A stretch of 6,499 nucleotides of DNA. Source: Sulfurovum sp. (GTDB lineage: Bacteria > Campylobacterota > Campylobacteria > Campylobacterales > Sulfurovaceae). Where the stretch lies: positions 1-6,499 of the forward strand of contig JALSTF010000249.1 in assembly GCA_026983895.1 (NCBI GenBank). The letters run 5' to 3'. Positions within the stretch are counted from its first letter, which is position 1, and each line of letters begins with the position of its first letter. This document shows positions 5,748 through 6,499 of the stretch, piece after piece. The position numbers and the translations under genes are program-made. The notes under the pieces are model-generated. The model had not been told where the DNA came from and did no database searches. It was given only the letters and a program-made list of their open reading frames with translations.

Positions 5748-6499
5748 ACACTATACATCTGTCATTTCAAACCTTTTCGGCAAATTCGCCTCGACGGAAT
5801 TCCCGCCGATCATACAGCATGTGATCAATGCATCCTACGTAAAGCTCATGGGACTGGATATGAGTGAATTCAGAGAGCCTGCCAGCTACAGGACGCTGAA
5901 CAAACTGTTTACCCGGGCACTTGAAAAACCGCGTCCTCTTCCTGAAGAGGAAGATGTCTTCATCTCCGGTGTGGATGCCCTGATCACGGATGCCGGAACG
6001 ATCAGGGACGGTAAAGCCTACCAGATCAAAGGCATGTCTTACAGCATTGAGGAACTTTTTGGGTCTTATCATCAGGAAGCTGCCGCCAAAGTGGAAGGAG
6101 GGGAGTTCATCAACTTCTATCTCTCTCCGAAGGATTACCACCGGTACCATATGCCGATGCGTCTTAAGATCAATAGCCTGACACATATTCCCGGAAAGCA
6201 CTATCCTGTGAATTTTCCGCTGCTGCGCAACAAAACGGATCTTTTTATCGAGAATGAAAGGGTAGTGATCGCGTGTGAGGATGAAAAAGGAAGAATGCAG
6301 GTACTGGTACTCGTCGCAGCCTTGAATGTAGGCCAGATGGTCGTAACATTTGAAGACAAAGTGAGAACGAATTCGGAGATCAGGGAACCGGTCCACTACA
6401 CCTACGAGAATCTGTGGGTAGAAAGAGGGGAATTTTACGGATGGTTCGAAATGGGTTCTACGGTTTTGACCTTTTCAGAAAAAGGAAGTATCGTACCTG
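5740..6499 (+). CDS. psd: Phosphatidylserine decarboxylase (3' end beyond the window)
   Basis: The enzyme converts phosphatidylserine to phosphatidylethanolamine with release of CO2. It acts at the inner membrane through a pyruvoyl group formed by self-cleavage. The first 253 residues are present; the C-terminus is cut by the window edge. Catalytic landmarks are intact: Asp79 in SGVDALITDAG (76-86), LSPKDYHRYHMP (128-139) with His134 and catalytic His137, and MGST (238-241), where cleavage between Gly239 and Ser240 would release the small alpha subunit. NFPLLRNKTDLF (158-169) and the AALNVGQM stretch (193-200) are also typical. The Gly after the first catalytic Asp in most homologues is Ala80 here. 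The start at 5740 has AAGGA at 5730-5734, 5 bp upstream, and overlaps the previous gene by 8 bp, so it is translated from the scaffold/ferritin-like message. In many bacteria a pssA gene is near psd; none is visible here. Confidence 0.95.
   Translation, partial: MAKHYTSVISNLFGKFASTEFPPIIQHVINASYVKLMGLDMSEFREPASYRTLNKLFTRALEKPRPLPEEEDVFISGVDALITDAGTIRDGKAYQIKGMSYSIEELFGSYHQEAAAKVEGGEFINFYLSPKDYHRYHMPMRLKINSLTHIPGKHYPVNFPLLRNKTDLFIENERVVIACEDEKGRMQVLVLVAALNVGQMVVTFEDKVRTNSEIREPVHYTYENLWVERGEFYGWFEMGSTVLTFSEKGSIVP

Noticed and set aside
5767..6396. Minus-strand open frame (209 codons) opposite psd
   Set aside because: The plus strand encodes phosphatidylserine decarboxylase with all catalytic residues; the antisense frame has no family features.
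1..6499. Searched for tRNA, rRNA, CRISPR arrays, insertion-sequence ends and attachment sites
   Set aside because: No cloverleaf-like sequence, regularly spaced repeat, transposase gene or terminal repeats were seen; nearly all bases are covered by coding sequence.

Overview
The window is compact, gene-dense bacterial DNA of roughly 50% GC with one real intergenic gap of about 107 bp. It most resembles a free-living member of the Campylobacterota (Sulfurovum/Sulfurimonas-like). The clues are the phosphatidylserine decarboxylase type, an extended -10 promoter with no recognisable -35 box, strongly overlapping genes, and an IscU-like scaffold next to unnamed small proteins. This assignment is inference by eye; no database search was possible.

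Left block (1-3620, plus strand): five genes joined by overlaps, probably one operon that begins upstream of the window. They are the tail of an FtsX/MacB-type ABC permease, its LolD/MacB-like ATPase, and a large polytopic membrane protein that looks like subunit I of a heme-copper oxidase (cbb3/NorB side) but lacks the His-His pair of the copper/iron site. These are followed by a small exported protein with a thioredoxin-like N-terminus and no cysteine, and a cytoplasmic NAPE-PLD-like metallo-beta-lactamase-fold hydrolase. The block reads as an envelope or membrane module whose substrate cannot be deduced here.

Middle (3617-4351, minus strand): a DEDDh 3'-5' exonuclease with an ExoX-like C-terminal motif. 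It runs tail-to-tail into the hydrolase gene, and the two stop codons share the palindrome TTAA, so there is no room for a terminator between them.

Right block (4459 to the window end, plus strand): after a head-to-head intergenic region carrying a clear TGGTATAAT promoter come three overlapping genes. They are an IscU/NifU-N-like Fe-S scaffold that lacks the first of the three canonical cysteines, a 278-residue helical protein with ferritin-like Glu/His residues, and the N-terminal 253 residues of phosphatidylserine decarboxylase (psd), which keeps its Asp-His-Ser catalytic residues and is cut by the window edge.

The points most worth a second look are the oxidase-like protein without its copper ligands, its coupling to an ABC exporter, and the Cys-lacking IscU-like protein coupled to the ferritin-like protein.
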